Positions 1-5,923 are shown, counted from the stretch's first letter. The stretch: 6,959 nucleotides of DNA from an uncultured Lachnospiraceae bacterium (GCA_934338765.1 CAKRHL010000107.1:1-6959), one strand, 5' to 3'. Translations and numbers: made by a program. Notes: generated from the letters alone by a model not told the origin.

Positions 1-452
1 CAATTATTATGGCGATAGTGATGGTTTATGGAATGGTCGTTTACAACGTAGCGTTAAACACAGGAGGCGTGACCGGAAGAACATTTCTTCTTGCCCTTCA
101 TGAATTGCCGGTCATGGTACCTATCGCATTTGTTTTAGAGTTTTTTGTGGTCGGAAGGATAGCCAGAGGTCTTGCATTTTCTGTGATGAAACCGGATGAC
201 AGACCTCAGTTTATTACCTATGCGATCTCGATTTGCATCTGCTGTATTATGTGTCCGGTGATGAGTCTGATCGCTACGATTTTATTTAAGGAGAATCAAT
301 CTTTCGGAACATGGATTCAGACCTGGGCCATGAACTTTCCTATGGCGATCTGTTACCAGATGTTTTATTGCGGACCATTTGTGCGTCTGGTATTCCGGAC
401 AATTTTCCGGGAAAAACAGTCAGAAGCAGAGTGTGCTTTAGAATTAGACTGA
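1..452 (+). CDS. DUF2798 family membrane protein, 5' end cut off by window edge
   Basis: The reading frame is open to the left edge of the window (codons from position 3). The first ATG visible, at 9, lies inside a hydrophobic segment and has no ribosome binding site, so the true start is probably upstream. Counting that Met as residue 1, four hydrophobic helices are seen at about 1-14, 33-50, 69-93 and 103-121. The two halves look like a tandem pair of two-helix units: the phrase ALNTGG after helix 1 and the HELPVM start of helix 2 are typical of DUF2798 proteins (family knowledge). The C-terminal tail is short and charged (ECALELD). These are small inner-membrane proteins with no established biochemical role, and I do not assign one. 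The gene is followed by a hairpin terminator at 506-546 and is not co-transcribed with the next gene as far as can be seen. Confidence 0.8.
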   Translation, partial: IIMAIVMVYGMVVYNVALNTGGVTGRTFLLALHELPVMVPIAFVLEFFVVGRIARGLAFSVMKPDDRPQFITYAISICICCIMCPVMSLIATILFKENQSFGTWIQTWAMNFPMAICYQMFYCGPFVRLVFRTIFREKQSEAECALELD

Positions 453-505
453 TATAACATATATAGAAAAAGGGGATTTTTATAAAAATTCGTATCTTTT
501 TTGCT

Positions 506-546
506 ATAACCTTGATAAGAATCTTTATCTTATTGAGGTTATTTTT
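506..546 (+). terminator. Rho-independent terminator of the DUF2798 gene
   Basis: A 15-bp RNA stem pairs 506-520 with 528-542, continuous if two adjacent G-U pairs (513/535 and 514/534) are allowed, with a 7-nt loop at 521-527. A short T run (542-546) follows the right arm. The stem is AT-rich but long. The T tract is only on the right, so it serves the + strand. Confidence 0.65.
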
Positions 547-555
547 ATGAGAAAA

Positions 556-583
556 TTGATTTTTCCCATAGAAATGATATAAT
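556..583 (+). promoter_or_regulatory. Promoter of the aldo/keto reductase gene (sigma-A type)
   Basis: A -35 element TTGATT (556-561), a 16-nt spacer and a perfect -10 TATAAT (578-583) are seen. The -10 is preceded by TGA (575-577), which makes an extended -10. Transcription should start near 590, leaving a leader of roughly 30 nt before the reductase gene. It begins just after the upstream terminator, so the reductase forms its own unit. Confidence 0.75.
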
Positions 584-611
584 TTTATCTGGATTTTATT
601 ATGAAAAAAGA

Positions 612-617
612 GAGAGG
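612..617 (+). promoter_or_regulatory. Ribosome binding site that questions the reductase start
   Basis: The purine run GAGAGG directly touches the ATG at 618, which is too close for a normal Shine-Dalgarno spacing. It stands 9 nt before the in-frame TTG at 627, a normal distance. Translation may therefore begin at TTG 627, giving a protein that starts M-K-D-I-T-L and is three residues shorter. Confidence 0.5.
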
Positions 618-1442
618 ATGTTGAAATTGAAAGACATAACATTAGCGAACAATATAAAAATGCCGCCGATCGGTCTTGGCGTATATAAGATGCAGGCGGG
701 TTCCGAGATGAATCAGGCAGTCAAAGCTGCGTATGAAAATGACTACCGTCTGTTTGACACGGCTCAGATGTATGGAAATGAAGCGGCACTTGGAACAGCG
801 CTGAAAGAAAATGACATTCCACGAGAAGATATCTTTCTGGTCAGTAAGGTGGATAACGGAAATCAATGGTATGACCAGACACTGGAAAGTCTTAAGATCA
901 CGCTGGAAAAGCTCCAGACTTCTTATTTAGATTCTTTTCTGATACATTGGCCGGGACAAAATAAAGAGCGTACGTTAAGCACCTGGAAAGCAATGGAAGA
1001 AGCGTATGAGTCCGGTCTTGTAAAAAGCATTGGCGTATGCAATTTTGAGATCTGCCAGCTGCAGTATCTCATGGATCATTGCCGGATCCGTCCTATGATC
1101 AACCAGATAGAGCATAGCCCATTGTTCCATCAGCCGGAGCTTGTTTCCTGGTGTGAGGAGCAACAGATCCGTATCATGGCATGGGCTCCGCTGCAAAGGG
1201 GCCATTTCGATGAGACAGTCCAGACGATTGCTGAGAAATATCAAAAAACTCCGGCACAGATCTTGCTTCGATGGGATATACAACATGGGATCATACCGAT
1301 TCCAAAATCCAAAAATCCGGATCGTTTACGGGAAAATATTGATATTTTTGATTTCTCGCTGAAAACAGAAGACATGAATTCATTAGATCAGTTACATCAG
1401 GAAAAACGCACCAGCTTTGACCCATTGACATTTGATTTTTGA
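618..1442 (+). CDS. Aldo/keto reductase, 2,5-diketo-gluconate reductase type
   Basis: This is a soluble NADPH-dependent carbonyl reductase with a TIM-barrel fold, 274 residues, the usual length for the compact bacterial AKR family (COG0656-like). The N-terminal beta-hairpin phrase NNIKMPPIGLGVYKM is followed by the catalytic tetrad: Asp47 and Tyr52 in FDTAQMYGNE, Lys77 in LVSKVD and His110 in LIHWPG. Other signatures are SIGVCNF (137-143), the cofactor-site NQIEHSP (162-168) and the C-terminal IPKSKNPDRLREN (228-240), whose Lys230, Ser231 and Arg236 or Arg238 normally bind the NADPH phosphate. All catalytic residues are present. Substrate cannot be read from sequence; relatives reduce methylglyoxal, diketogluconate and various aldehydes. 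It has its own promoter (556-583) and a possible terminator (1463-1509). The start is uncertain: ATG 618 abuts the ribosome binding site, and TTG 627 has better spacing. It belongs to a different AKR family from the reductase at 5936-6925. Confidence 0.93.
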   Translation: MLKLKDITLANNIKMPPIGLGVYKMQAGSEMNQAVKAAYENDYRLFDTAQMYGNEAALGTALKENDIPREDIFLVSKVDNGNQWYDQTLESLKITLEKLQTSYLDSFLIHWPGQNKERTLSTWKAMEEAYESGLVKSIGVCNFEICQLQYLMDHCRIRPMINQIEHSPLFHQPELVSWCEEQQIRIMAWAPLQRGHFDETVQTIAEKYQKTPAQILLRWDIQHGIIPIPKSKNPDRLRENIDIFDFSLKTEDMNSLDQLHQEKRTSFDPLTFDF

Positions 1443-1449
1443 CAGAAAA

Positions 1450-1479
1450 GTGACTGCAAACGAAAAAGCCAACTATAAT
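1450..1479 (+). promoter_or_regulatory. Candidate promoter of the DUF1294 gene
   Basis: A consensus -10 TATAAT (1474-1479) lies 18 nt after GTGACT (1450-1455), which matches four of six bases of the -35 consensus. The start would be near 1486, giving a leader of about 80 nt. The -10 box lies in the loop between the two arms of the upstream terminator candidate. No better promoter was seen before the DUF1294 gene. Confidence 0.4.
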
Positions 1480-1509
1480 TCATGTACTCTTTTATGTATC
1501 AGGCTTTTT
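1463..1509 (+). terminator. Possible terminator of the first aldo/keto reductase
   Basis: The arms AAAAAGCC (1463-1470) and GGCTTTTT (1502-1509) form a perfect 8-bp stem whose right arm ends in five T. The 31-nt stretch between them is unusually long for a loop; a further four pairs (1474-1477 with 1495-1498, one wobble) could shorten it. It starts 20 nt after the reductase stop codon, where a terminator is expected. The large loop keeps confidence moderate. Confidence 0.5.
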
Positions 1510-1568
1510 AATTATGGCGTTGGAAATGATAGTGCGATGTCAATTGTTATTCTACAAGGAGATTATAT

Positions 1569-1838
1569 ATGGACTACCGATGGATTATTTTATATCTTTT
1601 GATCAACGGGATCGTATTTCTTATTTACGGTCTGGACAAATGGAAAGCAATTCATCATCGTTGGCGTATACCGGAGCATACATTAATGCTTGCGGCTGTT
1701 TTTGGCGTTTTCGGTGCTTATGGCGGTATGTACTTTTTTCACCATAAGACACAGAAGCCGAAATTTTATATTGGTGTGCCGGCAATTTTCATACTTGAGG
1801 TGGCAGCCATAGCCGCCGTGGTTTATTTTCTGCAATGA
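1569..1838 (+). CDS. DUF1294 family small membrane protein
   Basis: An 89-residue protein with three hydrophobic segments (about 5-21, 38-53 and 67-88). Family marks are the conserved YGLDKWKAIHHRWRIPE (20-36), a basic loop after helix 1 whose Asp-Lys-x-x-Ala and Arg-x-Pro-Glu are typical of DUF1294, and HKTQKPKF (59-66) before the last helix. The length matches the family. No function is established; some longer relatives in other bacteria are fused to a cold-shock-type domain, which is absent here. The start is well supported: AAGGAG at 1556-1561 is 7 nt before the ATG. The stop codon (1836-1838) is inside the left arm of the 23-bp inverted repeat at 1832-1885. Another open frame at 1514-1747 overlaps it and is a shadow. 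Confidence 0.9.
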   Translation: MDYRWIILYLLINGIVFLIYGLDKWKAIHHRWRIPEHTLMLAAVFGVFGAYGGMYFFHHKTQKPKFYIGVPAIFILEVAAIAAVVYFLQ

Positions 1839-1885
1839 CAAAAAGGATCTGTACATATTTTGGTACAGATCCTTTTTGTCATTGC
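1832..1885. terminator. Bidirectional terminator, perfect 23-bp inverted repeat
   Basis: Positions 1832-1854 are the exact reverse complement of 1863-1885, with an 8-nt loop. The GC-richer core (GGATCTGTAC / GTACAGATCC) is flanked by AAAAA on the left and TTTTT on the right, so RNA from either strand gives a hairpin followed by a U tract. It lies between the convergent DUF1294 gene (+) and the 828-residue secreted protein gene (-), whose stop is at 1914-1916, and should end transcription from both sides. Confidence 0.92.
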
Positions 1886-1913
1886 CGTTTATTCTTTTAA
1901 GACGATATTCGAT

Positions 1914-4400
1914 CTATTTTTTGATCTTACATTTCACCTTTTTACTCCATTTTCCATATAAATTACCGTTTGCCGATTTAGCATAGGCACGGATCCGGAC
2001 ATAATATGTCTTTTTTTTCTTTAAGCCGTATATCAGTTTCATGGAACGGTATTTACTGCAGGAAACAGTTTTCTTTTTTAAGGTAAATTTCTTATTCATT
2101 GCATACTGGATCTGATAACCGGATGCGGCATCCTGTCTCGCCCAAGTGATCATCAGCCGTTTTCCTGCGAGATTGACTAGACTGAGATCGGTCATTTTTG
2201 CCGGTGTTACAGGATCTGAAGTCTTTGCCGGCGTAGCAGTTCTTCTCGGATACGGTGTCTTTTTCGGTGTAGTTGAAGTGGTCGGCTTTTTGGTTGGTAC
2301 CGTCGATGACGAAACAGACGGCTTCTTTGTCGCGGAAGGTGTTTTCGTGGCAGCCGGTTTCTGGCTGGCTGACGCCACAGGGGAAGCAGAAGGCTGCTTT
2401 GTCACAGAAGGAGTTTCGGAAGCAGATGGCTTCTGGCTTACAACGGCCGACGGTGAAACGAATGGCTGCTCTGTTGTATCAGAAGGCTTTTGTGTTGTAT
2501 CTGCCGACGGTGAAACGGAAGGTTTCTCCGTTACCAGAGGAGTATCGGTAACGGATGGCTCCGTGCTTGCGTCCGCCGATGGGGTGACCGGAGGTTTCTC
2601 TGTTATCGAAGGAACCTGGGTCATTGATGGCGTTTTCGTTGGAAACGGTGTATCTGTCGGCTCTGGTGTATCTTCCGGTTCCTCCGGATAATTTACCTGA
2701 AACGGAATCTCGATCATCTTATCCTCTTCATCAGAGGTTGGATCCTTAAAAAGTCCTTTCCCGATAATGTATATATAACCTGTACCAACGTTAGCATTTC
2801 CGCTATACGTTACGTCATAATCAACCCCTTTTATCAATGGGAGATCACCATAAGTGACTGATAACACCTCGGGTCCGATATTGTTCTTTTCATAACCCGG
2901 ATTTTTATAATCATAGGAATCAGATGCAAGGGTAACACTACATTTTTCAATATTCCCAAAGCCTGCAAACTCATAAGAAGAAAGATTGTTAAGATCAAGG
3001 GAATAGAAGAGTGGGGATGCATCTTCCGTTGTGTACCAGACAAGCTTCTGATCGGATGTGATCACAGGCTTGCAGTCTGATAATCTGCCATAAATACTGT
3101 GAATCTCACCGTCGATCGTACCATCCGGTTTCACCTTGGCGATTTTGGTAAGGGCATATACCAGACTATAACGGTTAAAACTGCCGATCGTTTCGCATGT
3201 CTCATCAACATCTTCCCAGATCACATAACAGCTGCCATCGGATGCCGGAATAAGATATGGTGTTCTTGCATTCCATTCTCCGACATTTTCATGAGCTGTC
3301 AGCCAGATAAACTTCTGGGAAGTCTCCATATTTTTATCCACGATAGACACCCAGATATTACGACGATAGGTGGAAGGATTATATAACTCTCCGAATTGTT
3401 CTGTACTGTTGCCGGCAGTAAATACATTGTCACCGACAACTTCCACGCCTCCGATCGATGCCCCTGTTTTATTATCTCCTGTCTGTCCGTCAAAGACTAA
3501 AACTTCCAAAGCCTTTGACACAGTGTCCAGATGCGCATCAATCTTTTGCAGCTGGGCACAACGTGGATATGCATCACCATGATCAAACAGATAAATATCG
3601 TTTCCATCTTGCGCAATACGCTGGCAGAAAGAGTGACTCACATATCCGTGTCCGCCTTCGCCGCTATAGCTTACATTGGTATGCTGGGTGATCAGCTCCA
3701 TTGTTTCTTCATTTACTGCAAAATCCATATTGGCCTGATGATGCAATCCATCTTTTTTGGAAGCATACATTGTATGGGATCCGTGAACGTAAAGAACCCC
3801 ATTCATTTCTGTCATCTGAAGACTTCCGGCAGCAAATGGATTATACGTATTGGATCCGTAAATAGAAAGATGATCCAGCTCATTCCAGTCTTTGTCGTAT
3901 TTAATAATACGAACAACTTCCTTATCGTCAGCCTCTTCCGGATTTCCTTCACCGCAGACCAGATAACGGGCATTGGCTCCTGTAAAGTAACCGCCATATT
4001 CCGGAAGTGGAAGGGTAAGCTTTGTGACGGATTCGGCCTTTTTCAGATCAGAGTCATATTTCTCTACGATGATCTCCGAGTCAACATGCTCGATCCGCAA
4101 AAAGCTGCCATCTTCATTTTCTTCAAGATAAGAATTTACAGCCTGCCCCCATACAGTATAATTATTTTTTGATATATTTTTTGTGGCAGTGCCTCCCTCC
4201 GATTGTGTCCGGAACAGTAGACTTGGCATTTCTTTGCTGCCATCCACTGTGCCAAGTGCCGGATCCGGTGTCACTGTTATGCCGGCAGTTTCCACAGCAT
4301 TGATCTCATCTGCTGCAGAGGAAATAACCGGTGCGGCAGATCCGCAGATAGTCAGACTGATGGTCAACAGGATACTAAGTATTTTGGATTGTTTTCTCAT
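1914..4400 (-). CDS. Large secreted protein: propeller-like body, Ser/Thr/Pro linker, Fn3 domain
   Basis: An 828-residue exported protein of unknown function. Residues 1-30 form a signal peptide (MRKQSK, hydrophobic 7-20, then SAAPVISSAA with likely cleavage before Asp31). LTIC at 16-19 is a poor lipobox, so a lipoprotein is unlikely. Residues about 60-475 contain repeated beta-strand phrases such as DGSFLRIEHV (98-107), ARYLVCGEGN (144-153), NGVLYVHGSH (200-209), NDIYLFDHGD (267-276) and DGSCYVIWED (388-397), which suggests a beta-propeller; no catalytic motif was recognised. Residues about 485-570 resemble the small Ig/MBG-like module seen in Lachnospiraceae surface proteins (KGVDYDVTYSGNANVGTGYIYIIGKG). 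A Ser/Thr/Pro linker spans about 571-735, and a fibronectin type III domain 736-828 (ASGYQIQYA, KTYYVRIRAYA, GKWSKKVK). There is no LPxTG, membrane anchor or S-layer motif. A ribosome binding site AAGGGA (minus strand, 4405-4410) precedes the ATG. An extracellular binding or scaffold role is inference. Confidence 0.85.
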   Translation of the reverse strand: MRKQSKILSILLTISLTICGSAAPVISSAADEINAVETAGITVTPDPALGTVDGSKEMPSLLFRTQSEGGTATKNISKNNYTVWGQAVNSYLEENEDGSFLRIEHVDSEIIVEKYDSDLKKAESVTKLTLPLPEYGGYFTGANARYLVCGEGNPEEADDKEVVRIIKYDKDWNELDHLSIYGSNTYNPFAAGSLQMTEMNGVLYVHGSHTMYASKKDGLHHQANMDFAVNEETMELITQHTNVSYSGEGGHGYVSHSFCQRIAQDGNDIYLFDHGDAYPRCAQLQKIDAHLDTVSKALEVLVFDGQTGDNKTGASIGGVEVVGDNVFTAGNSTEQFGELYNPSTYRRNIWVSIVDKNMETSQKFIWLTAHENVGEWNARTPYLIPASDGSCYVIWEDVDETCETIGSFNRYSLVYALTKIAKVKPDGTIDGEIHSIYGRLSDCKPVITSDQKLVWYTTEDASPLFYSLDLNNLSSYEFAGFGNIEKCSVTLASDSYDYKNPGYEKNNIGPEVLSVTYGDLPLIKGVDYDVTYSGNANVGTGYIYIIGKGLFKDPTSDEEDKMIEIPFQVNYPEEPEDTPEPTDTPFPTKTPSMTQVPSITEKPPVTPSADASTEPSVTDTPLVTEKPSVSPSADTTQKPSDTTEQPFVSPSAVVSQKPSASETPSVTKQPSASPVASASQKPAATKTPSATKKPSVSSSTVPTKKPTTSTTPKKTPYPRRTATPAKTSDPVTPAKMTDLSLVNLAGKRLMITWARQDAASGYQIQYAMNKKFTLKKKTVSCSKYRSMKLIYGLKKKKTYYVRIRAYAKSANGNLYGKWSKKVKCKIKK
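2196..2690 (-). repeat. Imperfect Ser/Thr/Pro repeats coding the linker of the secreted protein
   Basis: This stretch encodes about residues 571-735. Units rich in Pro, Ser, Thr and Lys recur with variable spacing: VTPSAD (605), VSPSAD (629), VSPSAV (648), ASPVAS (672), and T-x-KPS-type phrases. At DNA level a 15-bp identical block (+ strand reading GCCGACGGTGAAACG) occurs at 2446-2460 and 2503-2517, a 57-bp (19-codon) period. Such linkers are extended, flexible and often O-glycosylated in secreted bacterial proteins (family knowledge); glycosylation here is inference. Confidence 0.8.
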
Positions 4401-4509
4401 AAAATCCCTTCTTTCTTTTCAATTATTGTGTACTCTTCATATATAAATTTGCCGGGGTTTGCAAGAATTATCAGATATTTCTTTGAAACTCCGTCATGTG
4501 CAGAAATCG

Positions 4510-4533
4510 TACAATGATATATGATATATTGTA
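4510..4533. repeat. AT-rich dyad TACAAT / ATTGTA
   Basis: TACAAT (4510-4515) and ATTGTA (4528-4533) are inverted copies separated by 12 bp. Between them the 7-mer ATGATAT occurs twice in tandem (4514-4520 and 4521-4527). The arrangement could be an operator or simply AT-rich leader sequence of the minus-strand gene. Confidence 0.3.
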
Positions 4534-4562
4534 TCGGATAACCCTGAAGATTGCAATTTTTT

Positions 4563-4592
4563 GCGTGAACGGTTCATATATGGCGCGAACGG
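4563..4592. repeat. Direct repeat GCGYGAACGG with 20-bp spacing, candidate operator
   Basis: GCGTGAACGG (4563-4572) and GCGCGAACGG (4583-4592) match at nine of ten bases and start exactly 20 bp apart, about two helical turns. The first copy continues into the short palindrome TGAAC-G-GTTCA (4566-4576). They are much more GC-rich than the surrounding bases and lie just inside the predicted start of the minus-strand transcript, a place where a bound regulator could block transcription. The regulator is unknown. Confidence 0.4.
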
Positions 4593-4602
4593 CATGCTAA
4601 TT

Positions 4603-4631
4603 ATTATATATTTCCGCATTACACAAGACAA
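4603..4631 (-). promoter_or_regulatory. Candidate promoter of the secreted-protein gene
   Basis: Read on the minus strand, TTGTCT (4631-4626) is followed after 17 nt by a perfect TATAAT (4608-4603). The start would be near 4596, giving a long leader of roughly 195 nt. A weaker alternative closer to the gene (TTGCAA at 4464-4459, 17 nt, TATGAA at 4441-4436) would give a short leader. Confidence 0.5.
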
Positions 4632-4656
4632 TCCGGATATCCAAACGAGAATGTGA

Positions 4657-4685
4657 TTGCACAATTACGCCGTCACGTTTATACT
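4657..4685 (+). promoter_or_regulatory. luxS: Candidate promoter of the luxS operon
   Basis: TTGCAC (4657-4662), a 17-nt spacer and TATACT (4680-4685) are seen. The -10 is good (five of six), and the -35 keeps only the TTG core. Transcription would start near 4692, leaving about 26 nt of leader, too short for a riboswitch. Confidence 0.5.
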
Positions 4686-4717
4686 ATGTATATATTCGTC
4701 AGAAAGGAAGCACTATC

Positions 4718-5197
4718 ATGAAAAAAATAACAAGCTTTACGATCGATCATATCAAATTGCAGCCGGGAGTTTATGTTTCACGAAAGGATCCGGTGGGAGA
4801 CCGGATCATTACTACCTTTGATCTGCGCATGACTTCTCCAAACGAGGAACCTGTTATGAACACAGCCGAAATGCATACCATAGAGCATCTGGCAGCCACT
4901 TTTCTGAGAAATCATGCTGTTTACGGGGATAAAACCATTTATTTTGGTCCTATGGGATGCCGGACAGGCTTTTATCTTTTGCTGGCAGGAGATTACGCAT
5001 CGAAAGATATCGTTCCGCTGATGATCGAAATGTTTGAGTTTATCCGCGATTTTAAGGATGAGGTGCCCGGAGCGAGTCCAAAGGACTGTGGCAATTATCT
5101 GGACATGAACCTCGGGATGGCAAATTATCTCGCAAAGAAATATCTGGATCAGGTGTTATATCATATAGATGACAGCAGACTTGTCTATCCGGAATAG
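4718..5197 (+). CDS. luxS: S-ribosylhomocysteine lyase LuxS (autoinducer-2 production)
   Basis: LuxS cleaves S-ribosylhomocysteine into homocysteine and 4,5-dihydroxy-2,3-pentanedione (DPD), which cyclises to autoinducer-2. It is a cytoplasmic homodimer holding a metal ion. The 159 residues fit the family. The metal-binding HTIEH motif gives His53 and His57, with Glu56 beside it; the third ligand is Cys124 in ASPKDCGNYLDMNL. The catalytic Cys81 is in FGPMGCRTGFYL. Other conserved stretches are SFTIDHIKLQPGVYVSRKD at the N-terminus and TTFDLRMTSPN (32-42). Nothing essential is missing. The ATG has AAAGGA (4703-4708) 9 nt upstream. It is the first gene of an apparent operon: mtnN, the enzyme that makes the LuxS substrate, starts 17 nt after the luxS stop codon. 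Confidence 0.98.
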   Translation: MKKITSFTIDHIKLQPGVYVSRKDPVGDRIITTFDLRMTSPNEEPVMNTAEMHTIEHLAATFLRNHAVYGDKTIYFGPMGCRTGFYLLLAGDYASKDIVPLMIEMFEFIRDFKDEVPGASPKDCGNYLDMNLGMANYLAKKYLDQVLYHIDDSRLVYPE

Positions 5198-5214
5198 ATG
5201 AAAGGAGCAGTACA

Positions 5215-5913
5215 GTGAAGATAGGAATTATTGGTGCAATGGAGCTGGAGGTAGCCACATTAAAGCAGGAGCTGACACAGGTAACCTGCCGTGAGATGGC
5301 GGGGATGAAGTTTTTCGACGGAATGCTGGAGCAGGCATCCGTTGTTGTGGTACAGTGCGGCGTTGGAAAGGTAAATGCCGCCATGTGTGTACAGATCTTA
5401 CATGATCTGTTTGAGGTGACTCATGTGATCAATACCGGTGTGGCCGGAGCCTTAAATGACAAGCTGGATATCGGCGATATCCTGATCTCCGGTGCGGCAT
5501 TGCAGCATGACATGAATGTTGAGCCTCTGGGATATGCACCGGGACAGGTTCCTGGGTTAAATACCCTTTCTTTCCCGGCAGATGAGAAAATGAAGCAGAG
5601 TGCCATTGCAGCCTGTGAGAGAGTCAATCAGGACATTCATGTGATGGAGGGACTGGTGGTCAGCGGTGATCAGTTCATTGCCGAGCAGTCTGTCAGAAAG
5701 CATCTGATCGACACCTTTCATGGGGATTGTGCCGAGATGGAGGGAGCTGCGGTCGCCCAGGCTGCATATCTTAATAACCTGCCGTTTGTGATCATCCGTG
5801 CGATTTCCGATAAGGCAGATCATTCTGCACAGATGGATTATCCAACCTTTGAAAAGCAGGCGGCACACCACTGTGCAAAGCTTGTAGCAGAGTTTGTAAA
5901 GACATATCAGTAA
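5215..5913 (+). CDS. mtnN: 5'-methylthioadenosine/S-adenosylhomocysteine nucleosidase
   Basis: MtnN (Pfs) removes adenine from S-adenosylhomocysteine, methylthioadenosine and 5'-deoxyadenosine. With the first substrate it yields S-ribosylhomocysteine, which LuxS then cleaves. The 232 residues match the family length. The N-terminus MKIGIIGAMELEV carries the catalytic Glu12; QCGVGKVNAA (47-56) and INTGVAGAL (72-80) form the phosphorylase-fold core; AEMEGAAVA (173-181) supplies the ribose-binding Met175 and Glu176; and RAISDKAD (195-202) gives the catalytic Asp199. The start is GTG at 5215, chosen because AAAGGAG (5201-5207) stands 7 nt upstream and translation from it gives the canonical N-terminus. 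The gene ends with tandem TAA codons. It is the second gene of the luxS operon, with no terminator on either side. Confidence 0.97.
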   Translation: MKIGIIGAMELEVATLKQELTQVTCREMAGMKFFDGMLEQASVVVVQCGVGKVNAAMCVQILHDLFEVTHVINTGVAGALNDKLDIGDILISGAALQHDMNVEPLGYAPGQVPGLNTLSFPADEKMKQSAIAACERVNQDIHVMEGLVVSGDQFIAEQSVRKHLIDTFHGDCAEMEGAAVAQAAYLNNLPFVIIRAISDKADHSAQMDYPTFEKQAAHHCAKLVAEFVKTYQ

Positions 5914-5923
5914 TAAAACAGAA

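Larger units (their letters stand above)
4401..4717. promoter_or_regulatory. Divergent control region between secreted-protein gene and luxS
   Basis: No gene was found in these 317 bases. They hold two promoter candidates facing away from each other with 25 bp between the -35 boxes (4603-4631 minus, 4657-4685 plus), a direct repeat at 4563-4592, an AT-rich dyad at 4510-4533, and ribosome binding sites at both ends (4405-4410 minus, 4703-4708 plus). No known riboswitch signature was recognised. Confidence 0.6.

Noticed and set aside
476..489. Palindrome ATTTTTATAAAAAT
   Set aside because: Made only of A and T in an AT-rich spacer; too weak to call an operator or terminator, and the better hairpin follows at 506.
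601..624. Tiny open frame (seven codons) overlapping the reductase start
   Set aside because: ATG at 601 has no Shine-Dalgarno sequence and the frame is too short to support as a leader peptide.
1514..1747. 77-codon plus-strand open frame overlapping DUF1294
   Set aside because: Different frame from the well-supported DUF1294 gene, no ribosome binding site at its start and no family features.
2146..2691. 181-codon plus-strand open frame rich in Gly and Val
   Set aside because: It is exactly antisense to the Ser/Thr/Pro linker of the secreted protein; its Gly/Val composition is what the complementary strand of such codons gives. No ribosome binding site or family match.
3531..4172. 213-codon plus-strand open frame
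   Set aside because: It lies wholly antisense to the 828-residue gene, has no recognisable domain and no ribosome binding site; shadow frame.
4341..4400. Lipoprotein signal in the secreted protein (LTIC)
   Set aside because: Ile directly before the Cys does not fit the lipobox, which needs a small residue there, and a normal signal-peptidase site SSAA-D follows.
4626..4717. SAM or SAH riboswitch in front of luxS
   Set aside because: The predicted leader is about 26 nt, and I saw no S-box core or SAH-riboswitch motif in the upstream bases.
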